Assembly (NCBI RefSeq): GCF_000212415.1
Contig: NC_015500.1
Coordinates: forward strand, 1,116,001 to 1,180,000
Length of the DNA: 64,000 nt
Source of the DNA: Treponema brennaborense DSM 12168
GTDB taxonomy: Bacteria; Spirochaetota; Spirochaetia; Treponematales; Treponemataceae
Direction of reading: 5' to 3'
The translations under genes and the position numbers were made by a program. Each line of letters starts with the position of its first letter. The first letter of the stretch is position 1. Below the pieces are notes generated by a model that was not told the origin of the DNA, ran no database searches, and saw only the letters and a program-made list of their open reading frames with translations. Below are positions 21,823-29,542 of this stretch, piece by piece.

Positions 21823-21865
21823 CTGCGTACGACTCCGATTTTATATCCGAAAACGGGGCGGTTCG

Positions 21866-22360
21866 TTAAAAAATATCAAATTGACCGTTATTTTGTTCAG
21901 CCGGTGTGCCGTTGAATAACGAGTCTTCTTTTTCTTCTATTATATCGTCTTGTGCTGCAGGAACGTCTGCGGCTCCGTACGTTTGTACGGGAGAAACCGT
22001 CGTCGTTTCCGGTACTGCCTGCGGAGCGGAAGTGTCCGTTTCCTGAGCGAAAACGGACGGCTGCGCCGTCGTGTGTTCCGCAGGAGCCGTTTGCTGCTGC
22101 GGGGACTGAAGCTGACCGGCTGCTTGCAATACAGAATTTTCAACTGTATTCAGCCGGTCCAGTGCATGAAGAATTCCCTGTTCGATCTTGGATTGATCCT
22201 GCTCATATGCGGATAATGCAGCGGCGGCTTCTTTTCCGGATTGTTCAAGCTGCGCACATTTCTGTTTCAGCTCGGCATTTTCCGTTACAAGCAGTCCCAG
22301 TTTTGCAACGATACTTTCAACTTTCTGTTCAAGTACGCGAATCTGATCAAGGGAAATCAT
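21866..22360 (-). CDS. Coiled-coil protein, possibly ZapB-like
   Basis: A 164-residue protein whose first ~85 residues are a heptad-rich helix (VLEQKVESIVAKLGLLVTEN), then a Q/A/P/T-rich low-complexity linker, ending with an acidic stretch and FDIF. It starts 3 bases after rplT and is followed by zapA. A small N-terminal coiled coil beside ZapA suggests a ZapB-like Z-ring accessory role; this rests on context only. Confidence 0.55.
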   Translation of the reverse strand: MISLDQIRVLEQKVESIVAKLGLLVTENAELKQKCAQLEQSGKEAAAALSAYEQDQSKIEQGILHALDRLNTVENSVLQAAGQLQSPQQQTAPAEHTTAQPSVFAQETDTSAPQAVPETTTVSPVQTYGAADVPAAQDDIIEEKEDSLFNGTPAEQNNGQFDIF

Positions 22361-22363
22361 CTG

Positions 22364-22723
22364 CTATGCACCCAGTGCCTTTTTTGCCGTTTCAACGACC
22401 GCTTTGAATGCATCCTGATCTTCGATTGCCATATTAGACAACGCCTTGCGGTTGATCAGCACGCCTGCTTTCGTAAGACCTTCGATAAAACGAGAATAGG
22501 AAAGGCCTTCTTCACGGACTGCGGCGTTAATACGCGTAATCCACAAAGACCTCATATCGCCCTTTCTGTCACGGCGGTCCACGTATGCGTGCGTCAGTGA
22601 TTTTACAACTGCGTCTTTTGCAGCTTTATAATTCGTGCTTCTTCTTCCGGTAAAACCTTTTGCCAGTTTCAGGATTTTGGCACGGCGATTCTTGCGTTTC
22701 GTTCCGTCAATTGCTCTTGACAT
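22364..22723 (-). CDS. rplT: 50S ribosomal protein L20
   Basis: A 119-residue basic protein with a typical L20 sequence (KRKNRRAKILKLAKGFTGRR, AYVDRRDRKGDMRSLWI, NRKALSNMAI). Binds 23S rRNA early in 50S assembly. Third gene of infC-rpmI-rplT, the usual bacterial order. No L20-binding mimic was recognised in the leader. Confidence 0.97.
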   Translation of the reverse strand: MSRAIDGTKRKNRRAKILKLAKGFTGRRSTNYKAAKDAVVKSLTHAYVDRRDRKGDMRSLWITRINAAVREEGLSYSRFIEGLTKAGVLINRKALSNMAIEDQDAFKAVVETAKKALGA

Positions 22724-22743
22724 CGTATTCTCCTAATTTGTAA

Positions 22744-22944
22744 TTAACCGTAAGGCAGAAGCTGTTTGCGGACTTTAGCGGCATCCGCTTCGCTTAAAAT
22801 ACCGGAAGCGCGGAGCTGTCTCTTGCGTTTCGCGGCCTTTTTGGTCAGGATATGGCGAAGATTCATCTTCTTATACTTGACTTTTCCACTTCCGGTCAAC
22901 GAAAACCGTTTCGCTGCGGCACGCTTTGTTTTCATTTTGGGCAT
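22744..22944 (-). CDS. rpmI: 50S ribosomal protein L35
   Basis: A 66-residue basic protein, [20 protein letters not shown], with [15 protein letters not shown], full length for L35. It sits 13 bases after infC and 20 before rplT. Confidence 0.97.
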   Translation of the reverse strand: MPKMKTKRAAAKRFSLTGSGKVKYKKMNLRHILTKKAAKRKRQLRASGILSEADAAKVRKQLLPYG

Positions 22945-22957
22945 TTACGTTACCTCG

Positions 22958-23479
22958 TCATTTTTTTGCTTTCGGACTTAATGTCATCGACATAAAACGG
23001 CCTTCCATAGCGGGCTGTTTTTCTACGACATATTCGTCGTCCAGTCTTTTCAGGACTTCTTTCAGAACATCATAACCGAGTTCGGTATGGGCAAGTTCAC
23101 GCCCGCGGAAGCGGATGGTTACTTTTACCTTATTACCTTCGGCCAGAAATTCTTGTACATGCTTCGATTTAAAATCAAGATCGCCTGCGCCGATTTTCGG
23201 CTGCATTCTGATTTCCTTGAGTTTAAGCAGTTTCTGGTTCTTCTTGGAGTCACGGAGCTTTTTCTCCTGTTCAAACCGGTACTTGCCGTAATCGAGAATT
23301 TTACATACCGGCGGATTCGCCTGCGGTGCAACTTCAACAAGGTCGAGCTCACGCTCTTTAGCCATTTTGAGAGCCTCAATGGTAGGGACAATACCTTTTT
23401 GTTCACCCTCATCGTCTATTAGTCTGACTTCTCGAACACGGATTTGTTCATTAATCCGTAAACCCTTATTTTCCGCCAA
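22958..23479 (-). CDS. infC: Translation initiation factor IF-3
   Basis: IF-3 binds the 30S subunit, checks initiator-tRNA pairing and prevents early 50S joining. The call of 173 residues uses a TTG start (23477-23479) with AAGGGGG just upstream, giving (M)[14 protein letters not shown], the usual family N-terminus. A longer frame from GTG 23524 would place the Shine-Dalgarno sequence inside the gene and add an unlike 15-residue head. Domains: N-terminal ~1-75, C-terminal ~80-173 with [11 protein letters not shown]-3 genes often use rare starts for autoregulation. Confidence 0.95.
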   Translation of the reverse strand: MAENKGLRINEQIRVREVRLIDDEGEQKGIVPTIEALKMAKERELDLVEVAPQANPPVCKILDYGKYRFEQEKKLRDSKKNQKLLKLKEIRMQPKIGAGDLDFKSKHVQEFLAEGNKVKVTIRFRGRELAHTELGYDVLKEVLKRLDDEYVVEKQPAMEGRFMSMTLSPKAKK

Positions 23480-23544
23480 CGATCCCCCTTGGATTATTCG
23501 TGTGCAATGCAGCAGGAATAACACTTATGTAAAGCATATACGTT

Positions 23545-23574
23545 ATCATAACAGATATGCGGGTGGCATGTCTA
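23545..23574 (-). promoter_or_regulatory. Sigma70 promoter of the infC operon
   Basis: On the minus strand TAGACA (23569-23574), 18-base spacer, TATGAT (23545-23550). The leader of about 60 bases carries AAGGGGG. Confidence 0.6.
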
Positions 23575-23658
23575 GTATGTAAAATGATTTTTTTGTATTG
23601 CACGAGTTGCCGTTCAGCCGTTATCGGACTGTCTTTGGGTAATCGCAACTATTTCCGG

Positions 23659-23687
23659 TTGATTTTTATATCCGTTTCAGGTATATG
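23659..23687 (+). promoter_or_regulatory. Possible leaderless promoter of the membrane-protein gene
   Basis: TTGATT (23659-23664), 17-base spacer, TATATG (23682-23687), then 6 bases to the ATG at 23694. The -10 match is only 4 of 6. Confidence 0.4.
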
Positions 23688-23693
23688 TTGTAT

Positions 23694-24386
23694 ATGTATA
23701 TTTTTTTGGTAACCATTTTTCCTTGTGCGCTTTTTCTTTTTTTTCGGCAGCGTAAATCTGCCGGATTCCTGTCTGTTTGTTACGCCGGATTGATGTGCGC
23801 CGTCGTTTTCTGCTGTGCGTCCGGTCTGTTCGGAAATTCATACCGTTTGCCGCCGGCGGGTTTTGTCGGTAATTTTTTCTTCTATTTTTGTTTTGAAACG
23901 CTGCTTCCGATCGGTATATTATATGCGGCGTTCTGGCTGCTTTCAAAAGACACGGTTTCTTTTAAGTATGCCTCGTTTTTTCCGCTTATTGCAGGCTTTT
24001 ACACGGTTTTTCTGCCATTCAGAGTGTTTTCTGCTAACGCAACATATCCGTTTTTCGTGCTGTTTGTAAAACCGGTACTATATTTACTGCTTTCGGTTAA
24101 CGCGGCGTTTCTGCTGAGACGTGCGTACGACGGTTTCGGAAAATCGCTGAAAAATGGACTCCCGTTTATCGGTGCGCTGATTGCCGCTTTGTGCGTACCT
24201 GCGGCGATAGAAGCGTTCTGGTACGATTCGGGCAACACGCTGTTATGGATTTTATTTTCCGTTCTGTATGCGGCTGCGGCTGTTGTCAATATGTCGTTTC
24301 CACTCGGCCGAGAGCGCGGGAGCAGGTGCCGCACGGCGACAGGGCAATCTTCGGCTGACATCACTGCGGAAAGTTCCGCCGAGTAA
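23694..24386 (+). CDS. Hypothetical membrane protein
   Basis: A 230-residue protein with about seven hydrophobic segments (MYIFLVTIFPCALFLFF, CYAGLMCAVVFCCASGLF and others) and a polar tail of ~30 residues. No family is recognised. ATG 23694 is chosen because the alternative at 23685 lies inside the predicted -10 box; no Shine-Dalgarno sequence precedes either. It is divergent from infC and convergent with fba, with a shared terminator between. Confidence 0.55.
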   Translation: MYIFLVTIFPCALFLFFRQRKSAGFLSVCYAGLMCAVVFCCASGLFGNSYRLPPAGFVGNFFFYFCFETLLPIGILYAAFWLLSKDTVSFKYASFFPLIAGFYTVFLPFRVFSANATYPFFVLFVKPVLYLLLSVNAAFLLRRAYDGFGKSLKNGLPFIGALIAALCVPAAIEAFWYDSGNTLLWILFSVLYAAAAVVNMSFPLGRERGSRCRTATGQSSADITAESSAE

Positions 24387-24427
24387 ACAAAACGTCTGCT
24401 GAATGAACAAACGGCAGCCGAATAAAC

Positions 24428-24470
24428 AAACGGCTATCCGCCTGAACAAAGTTCAAACGGATAGCCGTTT
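24428..24470. terminator. Bidirectional terminator between the membrane protein and fba
   Basis: AAACGGCTATCCG (24428-24440) pairs perfectly with CGGATAGCCGTTT (24458-24470); the loop holds a second stem TGAAC/GTTCA. U-rich tracts flank both sides, so it can serve both convergent genes. Confidence 0.85.
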
Positions 24471-24511
24471 TCATTACACGGAGCGTTCGTCCGTTTATTT
24501 ATCGATACTAA

Positions 24512-25510
24512 TTAGGCGTTTCCCGCTGAACCGAGAACTTCCTTGTTTTTATGCATGTACAGTTTTTTCAGTTCGTCGCGTGCCGGTCCGAGGTATTTGC
24601 GCGGATCGAATTCTTCAGGATGTTCCGAGAATACTTTGCGGATTGCAGCGGTCATTGCAAGACGTCCGTCGGAGTCGATGTTGATTTTACAGACTGCGGA
24701 TTTTGCCGCTTTGCGCAGCTGTCCTTCGGGAATACCGACGGAGTCTTTGAGTTTTCCGCCGTATTTTTCGATTTCCTTTACGTATTCGATCGGAACGGAC
24801 GAGGATCCGTGCAGAACGATCGGGAAGCCGGGCAGTTTCTTTTCAATCGCTTCAAGAACGTCGAACGCGAGCGGAGGCGGAACCAGAACGCCGTCCGCGG
24901 TGCGCGTGCACTGTTCGGGCTTGAATTTCTGGCGGCCGTGACTCGTGCCGATGGAGATGGCCAGCGAATCAACGCCGGTTCTTTTTACGAAATCTTCAAC
25001 TTCTTCGGGTTTCGTGTAATGGCTTTCTTCGGCGGCGACGTCGTCTTCAACGCCCGCGAGTACTCCGAGTTCGCCTTCAACGGTAACGTAGTCGGCGCGG
25101 CTGTGCGCGTATTCGCATACTTTTTTGGTGAGCGCGACGTTTTCTTCATATGGAAGACTTGATCCGTCGATCATAACCGACGAAAATCCGCTTTCGATAC
25201 AGTCCACGCACAGTTCGTACGTGTCGCCGTGGTCGAGATGCAGAACGATCGGAATATCGTAGCCGAGTTCGTGTGCGTATTCCACCGCGCCGCGGGCCAT
25301 ATTCTTCAGGAGATTCTTATTTGCGTATTTGCGTGCGCCCGAAGATACCTGCAGGATAACCGGTGATTTCGTTTCGACACAGGCCTGAATGATAGCCTGG
25401 AGCTGTTCCATATTGTTGAAATTATAAGCGGGAATGGCATAACCGCCTTTGACGGCCTTTGCAAACAGCTCTTTCGTGTTTACGAGACCTAACTCCTTGT
25501 AACTGGTCAT
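24512..25510 (-). CDS. fba: Class II fructose-bisphosphate aldolase
   Basis: Cleaves fructose 1,6-bisphosphate to two triose phosphates in glycolysis. A 332-residue zinc-dependent class II enzyme: IPAYNFNNMEQLQAI, the metal-binding LHLDHGD (~93-99), DGSSLPYEEN, EGELGVLAGVEDD, SIGTSHGR and VLHGSSSVP are all visible. AGGAG precedes the ATG. It is divergent from the flaA pair, the same gene pairing as known in Treponema pallidum. Confidence 0.95.
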   Translation of the reverse strand: MTSYKELGLVNTKELFAKAVKGGYAIPAYNFNNMEQLQAIIQACVETKSPVILQVSSGARKYANKNLLKNMARGAVEYAHELGYDIPIVLHLDHGDTYELCVDCIESGFSSVMIDGSSLPYEENVALTKKVCEYAHSRADYVTVEGELGVLAGVEDDVAAEESHYTKPEEVEDFVKRTGVDSLAISIGTSHGRQKFKPEQCTRTADGVLVPPPLAFDVLEAIEKKLPGFPIVLHGSSSVPIEYVKEIEKYGGKLKDSVGIPEGQLRKAAKSAVCKINIDSDGRLAMTAAIRKVFSEHPEEFDPRKYLGPARDELKKLYMHKNKEVLGSAGNA

Positions 25511-25539
25511 AATTGACTCCTCTGAATAAATATATATCG

Positions 25540-25568
25540 AATATATGCACTTACGGTAAAATAATCAA
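25540..25568 (-). promoter_or_regulatory. Sigma70 promoter of fba
   Basis: On the minus strand TTGATT (25563-25568), 17-base spacer, TATATT (25540-25545), about 30 bases before the fba ATG. Confidence 0.65.
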
Positions 25569-25598
25569 GAGAAAAACCGGGAAATGAGGGAAAAGAGT

Positions 25599-25627
25599 TT
25601 GACAAAGATATGTTGAAGAAATATAAT
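25599..25627 (+). promoter_or_regulatory. Consensus sigma70 promoter of the flaA pair
   Basis: TTGACA (25599-25604), exactly 17 bases, TATAAT (25622-25627): 12 of 12 consensus bases. It leads to flaA at 25683 through a ~50-base leader with AAGGAG. It rules out the longer open frame starting at 25629, which would begin before +1. Confidence 0.85.
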
Positions 25628-25682
25628 TATGTCGATAATTACAGTGAAATTATGTTTTCGTGACTTTATAAAGGAGTTTCCG

Positions 25683-26408
25683 ATGAAGCAGGGCGTGTGT
25701 GTCTTCGTAAGTCTTGTTCTTATGGTCTTGTTCTGTGTTCCCGTTTTCGGGCAGCCCAGTGTAAAGAGCGTAGAGACAATCAGTATTGACAATTTTGATA
25801 CTGCAGATGCAATGGAGTGGAGCTGGGCGGTACAGTCCAGCAGGTTCGTTACGGAGGGGTTCCCGAAATTGGCGTATATCGACGGAATGCCGAATTCGTT
25901 GACCCACTTGAGTAAAAGCGGAGATCCCGATCCGAAAGTTTTAGGCGTTAAAGTCGAGTTTGACCGTAAAGGTGATAACTGGTTTGAAGTGTATCCTGTC
26001 GCACAGGATGAGAACGGCAATACGAAAAATTATGAAATTCCGTTTATAGGAATTACTTCGCAGATCGATTTCTGGGTATGGGGTGCGAATTATCTGTATT
26101 TTCTTGAAGTGCTCGTTCGTGACGCGGACGGCCGCGTGCACGTGCTGCCTGCCTGTAATTTGGCGTTTGAAGGCTGGCGCAACGTTATCGTGAAAATTCC
26201 GACGTATATCCGCCAGCAGTCCCGGCTGCGTTCCGGACCGGAACACATGTCTTTCGTCGGCTTCCGCGTCCGATCCGATCCGAATGAATTTGTTGACGAT
26301 TTTGTTATCTACTTTGATAATTTGAAATACACGACGAACGTTTTGGAAACTATTTACGACGGTTACAATTTGCGTAAACTGGATTTCGGTTCCGATACGG
26401 GAAATTAA
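25683..26408 (+). CDS. flaA: FlaA-family flagellar filament outer layer protein, copy 1
   Basis: A 241-residue exported protein of the spirochete FlaA family, which sheaths the FlaB core of periplasmic flagella. Signal peptide MKQGVCVFVSLVLMVLFCVP, cleaved near VFGQ. The mature part has LGVKVEFDRKGDNWFEVYP, IDFWVWGANYLYFLEVLVRD and FVGFRVRSDP. The pattern (LGVKVEF, W, V.G.N, FVGFR) recurs in the next gene, so the two arose by duplication. It follows a perfect sigma70 promoter, not a sigma28 one. Confidence 0.92.
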   Translation: MKQGVCVFVSLVLMVLFCVPVFGQPSVKSVETISIDNFDTADAMEWSWAVQSSRFVTEGFPKLAYIDGMPNSLTHLSKSGDPDPKVLGVKVEFDRKGDNWFEVYPVAQDENGNTKNYEIPFIGITSQIDFWVWGANYLYFLEVLVRDADGRVHVLPACNLAFEGWRNVIVKIPTYIRQQSRLRSGPEHMSFVGFRVRSDPNEFVDDFVIYFDNLKYTTNVLETIYDGYNLRKLDFGSDTGN

Positions 26409-26428
26409 GGTTGAGGAGTTAACTGAAT

Positions 26429-27154
26429 ATGAAAAAAATAATCGCTTTAATGATGTGCGTATGCGCGGCAGGATTGGCTGTTGCGCAGCAGGGGACTTCC
26501 AGTTTGACTGACCCCGATGCAAGCGTTATCGGCGCCGATTCCGCAAAACAGGCTCTGCGGGAAGTTTCCGTTGACTTGTTTGAACGTGAAGGCTCTTGGA
26601 ATGCCCGGATTTCATCCGACAACGGCGTAATCAGCGGCCGTCTGTTTGAAGGAAGCCCCGCTGCGAAAGAACCGCTTGCCGGCAGTGAAAATGAAAACAT
26701 TACGGACGAGAAAGTGCTCGGTGTTAAAGTCGAGTTTTTTCGCCGCGGTATCAACAGTTTTTACATAACGGCGGCACGGCCCGTTCCGATTGAAGGCGTT
26801 ACCAAGACGGTATCCGTTTGGGTTGCCGGACGTAATCAGGGACATTCGCTGTATCTTTTGGTTCAGGATTATTTCGGAAACAATTTTGAATTGTATATGG
26901 GATCGCTGGCCTTTTCCGGTTGGAAAAAAATGACCGTTGCCGTTCCGCCGTCACCGGACGGAGAACACGGTATCGTGCAACAGAGCGCCTATTACGGAGA
27001 TCGCCCAGGTCTGCGTATCGTCGGCTTCCGCATCGACTGCGACCCGATGCTTGCAAGAGGTGCTTATTATATGTATTTTGACGATTTACGTGCCGTTACC
27101 GACTTGTACGACATGGAAAATCGCGACGAAGACGATATGGTCGACAATTGGTAA
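26429..27154 (+). CDS. flaA: FlaA-family flagellar filament outer layer protein, copy 2
   Basis: A 241-residue exported protein, same length as copy 1 but clearly diverged. Signal peptide MKKIIALMMCVCAAGLAVAQ. Shared blocks: LGVKVEFFRRGINSFYI, KTVSVWVAGRNQGHSLYLLV, FSGWKKMTVAVP, RIVGFRIDCDP and a YFDDLRAVTD end. It carries a 20-base gap from copy 1 and a strong terminator after it, so the two are a bicistronic unit and may be deposited together on the filament. Confidence 0.93.
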   Translation: MKKIIALMMCVCAAGLAVAQQGTSSLTDPDASVIGADSAKQALREVSVDLFEREGSWNARISSDNGVISGRLFEGSPAAKEPLAGSENENITDEKVLGVKVEFFRRGINSFYITAARPVPIEGVTKTVSVWVAGRNQGHSLYLLVQDYFGNNFELYMGSLAFSGWKKMTVAVPPSPDGEHGIVQQSAYYGDRPGLRIVGFRIDCDPMLARGAYYMYFDDLRAVTDLYDMENRDEDDMVDNW

Positions 27155-27190
27155 ACCTGCGTTCCTGTTGAATGAAATAGTTTAAGACAG

Positions 27191-27236
27191 CGCTCCTGTT
27201 TTTCGTTTTACCGCAAAAACAGGAGCGTTTTTTATT
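27191..27236 (+). terminator. Strong terminator after the flaA pair
   Basis: CGCTCCTGTTTTT (27191-27203) pairs perfectly with AAAAACAGGAGCG (27215-27227), followed by T6. The T-run reaches the stop codon of the opposite-strand gene at 27236. Confidence 0.95.
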
Positions 27237-27931
27237 TAAAAGGGCGCGTCCGTGCGCTGGTATAGGTGTGTTCGGCCGTTTTTGCCGACAGGTCTCAGCA
27301 GTCCCATTTTATGCAGAACCCAAACCGTAACGTGTGCGTGTTTTCCCGCGGTTACGGCAAGGTCTTTCGTACGGAACGGTTCCGGCAGGTCGCCGGGCAG
27401 CAGCGTCAGATAGTCTTCCGCGGTGCTGAAAATCCGAACGGACTCTATGTTCCGCAGCTTTTTATCAGTTTTATACCAGTTTTTACGAAACCGGCGGCTT
27501 TTATTTATAAGCTGTACCGGTTCGTCTGTTTTTATCCGCGTTTCAGTAATTTCACTTTCCAGCACTTCAAGCGTAAAATCAGGATGCAGCAGCAGTTCGT
27601 ATAAAGAAGTCAGTTCGGCAAAGAGCGCGTATATGTTCTGTTTTTTCGGACTCTTCCGGCACGATACAATCACGCCGTTTTGCATGGTTTCAATGTATTT
27701 GACCGTGCACAGCGGATATATCACTCTGACCGGATGATCCGTAATCAGCAGACGGAGTTTCTCCGTCAGTTTTCCCAAATTTCCCGACTGAATTTCTATG
27801 ATACCGCCGTCTGCGGTAACGACGTCGCATATTTTGCCGTTGACTGCCTGTTCCGTTTGCCCGCCGTACCGGTCCGCATAGAGATTTTTTACCGTTTTAT
27901 GAAGCGAGGATTCACTGTACGTGTTAATCAT
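27236..27931 (-). CDS. Unassigned protein with nuclease-like and winged-helix-like parts
   Basis: A 231-residue soluble protein. The first ~90 residues contain KICDVVTADGGIIEIQSGN, an Asp...Glu-x-Gln arrangement that recalls PD-(D/E)xK nuclease cores, followed by a basic helix (KLTEKLRLLI). The C-terminal ~70 residues (TKDLAVTAGKHAHVTVWVLH) look like a winged helix. No family is recognised with confidence and the nuclease idea is inference. It lies upstream of and divergent from mraZ, and its promoter predicts a leaderless mRNA. Confidence 0.6.
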   Translation of the reverse strand: MINTYSESSLHKTVKNLYADRYGGQTEQAVNGKICDVVTADGGIIEIQSGNLGKLTEKLRLLITDHPVRVIYPLCTVKYIETMQNGVIVSCRKSPKKQNIYALFAELTSLYELLLHPDFTLEVLESEITETRIKTDEPVQLINKSRRFRKNWYKTDKKLRNIESVRIFSTAEDYLTLLPGDLPEPFRTKDLAVTAGKHAHVTVWVLHKMGLLRPVGKNGRTHLYQRTDAPF

Positions 27932-27937
27932 AAAACT

Positions 27938-27966
27938 ACTATATATTTGTGTAGTAAAAAAGTAAA
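27938..27966 (-). promoter_or_regulatory. Sigma70 promoter of the unassigned gene, leaderless layout
   Basis: On the minus strand TTTACT (27961-27966), 17-base spacer, TATAGT (27938-27943), then exactly 6 bases (agtttt) to the ATG at 27931. No Shine-Dalgarno sequence. Confidence 0.7.
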
Positions 27967-28005
27967 CGGGTTTGCCGTGTTTTCGGTTAAAAGCCGTGTT
28001 TTTTG

Positions 28006-28033
28006 TTGACAGTAAGAATTTTTTCGATAGAAT
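28006..28033 (+). promoter_or_regulatory. Promoter of the mraZ division cluster
   Basis: TTGACA (28006-28011), 16-base spacer, TAGAAT (28028-28033), giving a start point near 28040, right at the first MraZ box. Confidence 0.75.
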
Positions 28034-28042
28034 AGATAGTAA

Positions 28043-28076
28043 GTGGGAAATTGTGGTAGATAGTGGGAAATTGTGG
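28043..28076 (+). promoter_or_regulatory. MraZ operator: four GTGG boxes at 10-bp spacing
   Basis: GTGG begins at 28043, 28053, 28063 and 28073, exactly one helical turn apart; boxes 1 and 3 are GTGGGAAATT. In E. coli MraZ binds direct repeats of this type with the same 10-bp period upstream of its own gene. The array covers the transcription start and the ribosome-binding region, so autorepression at both levels is possible. Confidence 0.85.
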
Positions 28077-28077
28077 A

Positions 28078-28521
28078 ATGGAACTGCTTACCGGTGAGTA
28101 CCGCAATACGCTGGATGAAAAGGGACGGATCCTTTTTCCGGCAAAATTGCGTACCGAATTGACAGGTGAAAAACTCATCATAACGCAGGCCGTTGACAAT
28201 TGTTTGTGGCTGTTTACCCCTGACGAATGGAAAAATTTTTCGGCAAAGTTGATGGACGCAGCCTCTCCGTTCAGCGGAAAGTCGCGGCTCGTCGTCCGTC
28301 ACTTGATCGCGCCGGCTCAGACCGTCGAATTCGATAAAGCCGGCCGAATTTCAATCCCGCAGAGTTTACGTGAATACGCCGCGCTTTCAAAAGAGTGCGT
28401 TATTTTGGGCATCAATAAATATATGGAATTATGGGATGCCAACGCGTATAAAACGTATTTGGAAGAAAGCGAACCGTCTTTCCGTGAAGCAACGGAAGGG
28501 TTAAGCGGAATTTGTTTATAA
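28078..28521 (+). CDS. mraZ: Transcriptional regulator MraZ
   Basis: A 147-residue DNA-binding protein with two SpoVT/AbrB-like MraZ domains: YRNTLDEKGRILFPAKLR (~8-25) and VEFDKAGRISIPQSLREYA (~81-99), each with the DxxGR loop. It represses the division-and-wall cluster it heads. ATG 28078 fits the family N-terminus; the in-frame GTG at 28063 lies inside an operator box. There is no normal Shine-Dalgarno sequence, only the G-rich operator boxes. Confidence 0.95.
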   Translation: MELLTGEYRNTLDEKGRILFPAKLRTELTGEKLIITQAVDNCLWLFTPDEWKNFSAKLMDAASPFSGKSRLVVRHLIAPAQTVEFDKAGRISIPQSLREYAALSKECVILGINKYMELWDANAYKTYLEESEPSFREATEGLSGICL

Positions 28522-28533
28522 AAGGAAAGTGTT

Positions 28534-29526
28534 TTGGATATCGTTCATACGCCGGTTTTATTGCAAGAATGTCTCGACGCATTATCGCCTGTAGGCGAAC
28601 CGTTTGAACGGGAACCTTTTATGATCGATTCCACGCTCGGTGAAGGCGGACATTCCGAAGCGTTTTTAACGAAGTATTCCGATTTGCGTATAATCGGTTT
28701 GGACGCAGACCCGAATATTCAGGCTCGTGCGAAAGAGCGGCTTGCGCCGTTCGGCAGCCGGATGAATTTTCACTTGGGCTGGTTCAACGATTTTTATGCA
28801 AATTATCCGGGCGATATGCCGAAACCCGACTTGATTTTGTTCGATTTGGGCATATCGCTGTTTCACTATGAAAAATCGGGAAGAGGATTTTCTTTCCGTC
28901 AGGACGAACCGCTGGACATGCGGCTGAATCCCGACGCCGGTCCTTCGGCTGGTGATTTGGTCAATTCGCTGAGCAGCGCGCAGCTTGCCGATATATTCTA
29001 TATATACGGTGAAGAGCGGTACAGCCGCAGAATTGCGGCTGCGATCGAACGGGAACGCGCGCAGTCTAAAATTGAAACGGCGGCGGCTCTCGCGGATATC
29101 GTGTACCGCTCCGTTCCGGCTGCGTATCGGCACGGAGCGATCCATCCGGCAACGAAAACGTTTCAGGCGCTGCGGATCGCGGTCAATAGGGAATTGAACA
29201 GGCTGCCGGAAGCACTGCCCGCGGCTTTTAACGTATTAAAATGCGGCGGGAAGATGGGCGTCATTACGTTTCATTCGCTTGAAGATCGGATCGTAAAGAA
29301 TTATTTCCGTAATTTGAGTAAAGTGTGTATCTGTCCGCCGGAACAACCGATATGTATATGTGGAGGAGTTCCTCATGCCGAATTACTGACGCGCAAACCG
29401 CTCGGACCGAGCGGTGCCGAGGTAGCGGTTAATTCGCCGTCGCGAAGTGCGAAACTCCGGGTCATCAGAAAGCTGCGCGATATTTCCGCGCAGAGTGCAG
29501 CGTTAATTGCTCCGGAAAACGTGTAA
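28534..29526 (+). CDS. rsmH: 16S rRNA m4C1402 methyltransferase RsmH
   Basis: N4-methylates C1402 of 16S rRNA using S-adenosylmethionine. A 330-residue family member: HTPVLLQECLDAL, the SAM-binding DSTLGEGGHSEAFL (~29-42), DLILFDLGISLFHYE, GRGFSFRQDEPLDMRL, and the C-terminal ITFHSLEDRIVKNYF. TTG start at 28534 with AAAGGAAAG upstream. Its place right after mraZ is the standard order. Complete, with no odd features. Confidence 0.96.
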   Translation: MDIVHTPVLLQECLDALSPVGEPFEREPFMIDSTLGEGGHSEAFLTKYSDLRIIGLDADPNIQARAKERLAPFGSRMNFHLGWFNDFYANYPGDMPKPDLILFDLGISLFHYEKSGRGFSFRQDEPLDMRLNPDAGPSAGDLVNSLSSAQLADIFYIYGEERYSRRIAAAIERERAQSKIETAAALADIVYRSVPAAYRHGAIHPATKTFQALRIAVNRELNRLPEALPAAFNVLKCGGKMGVITFHSLEDRIVKNYFRNLSKVCICPPEQPICICGGVPHAELLTRKPLGPSGAEVAVNSPSRSAKLRVIRKLRDISAQSAALIAPENV

Positions 29527-29542
29527 GGAGCAGGAGAACCGT

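Noticed and set aside
25629-25682. Longer start for flaA copy 1 at 25629
   Set aside because: It begins 1-2 bases after the -10 box, before any likely +1; ATG 25683 has AAGGAG and begins a clean signal peptide.
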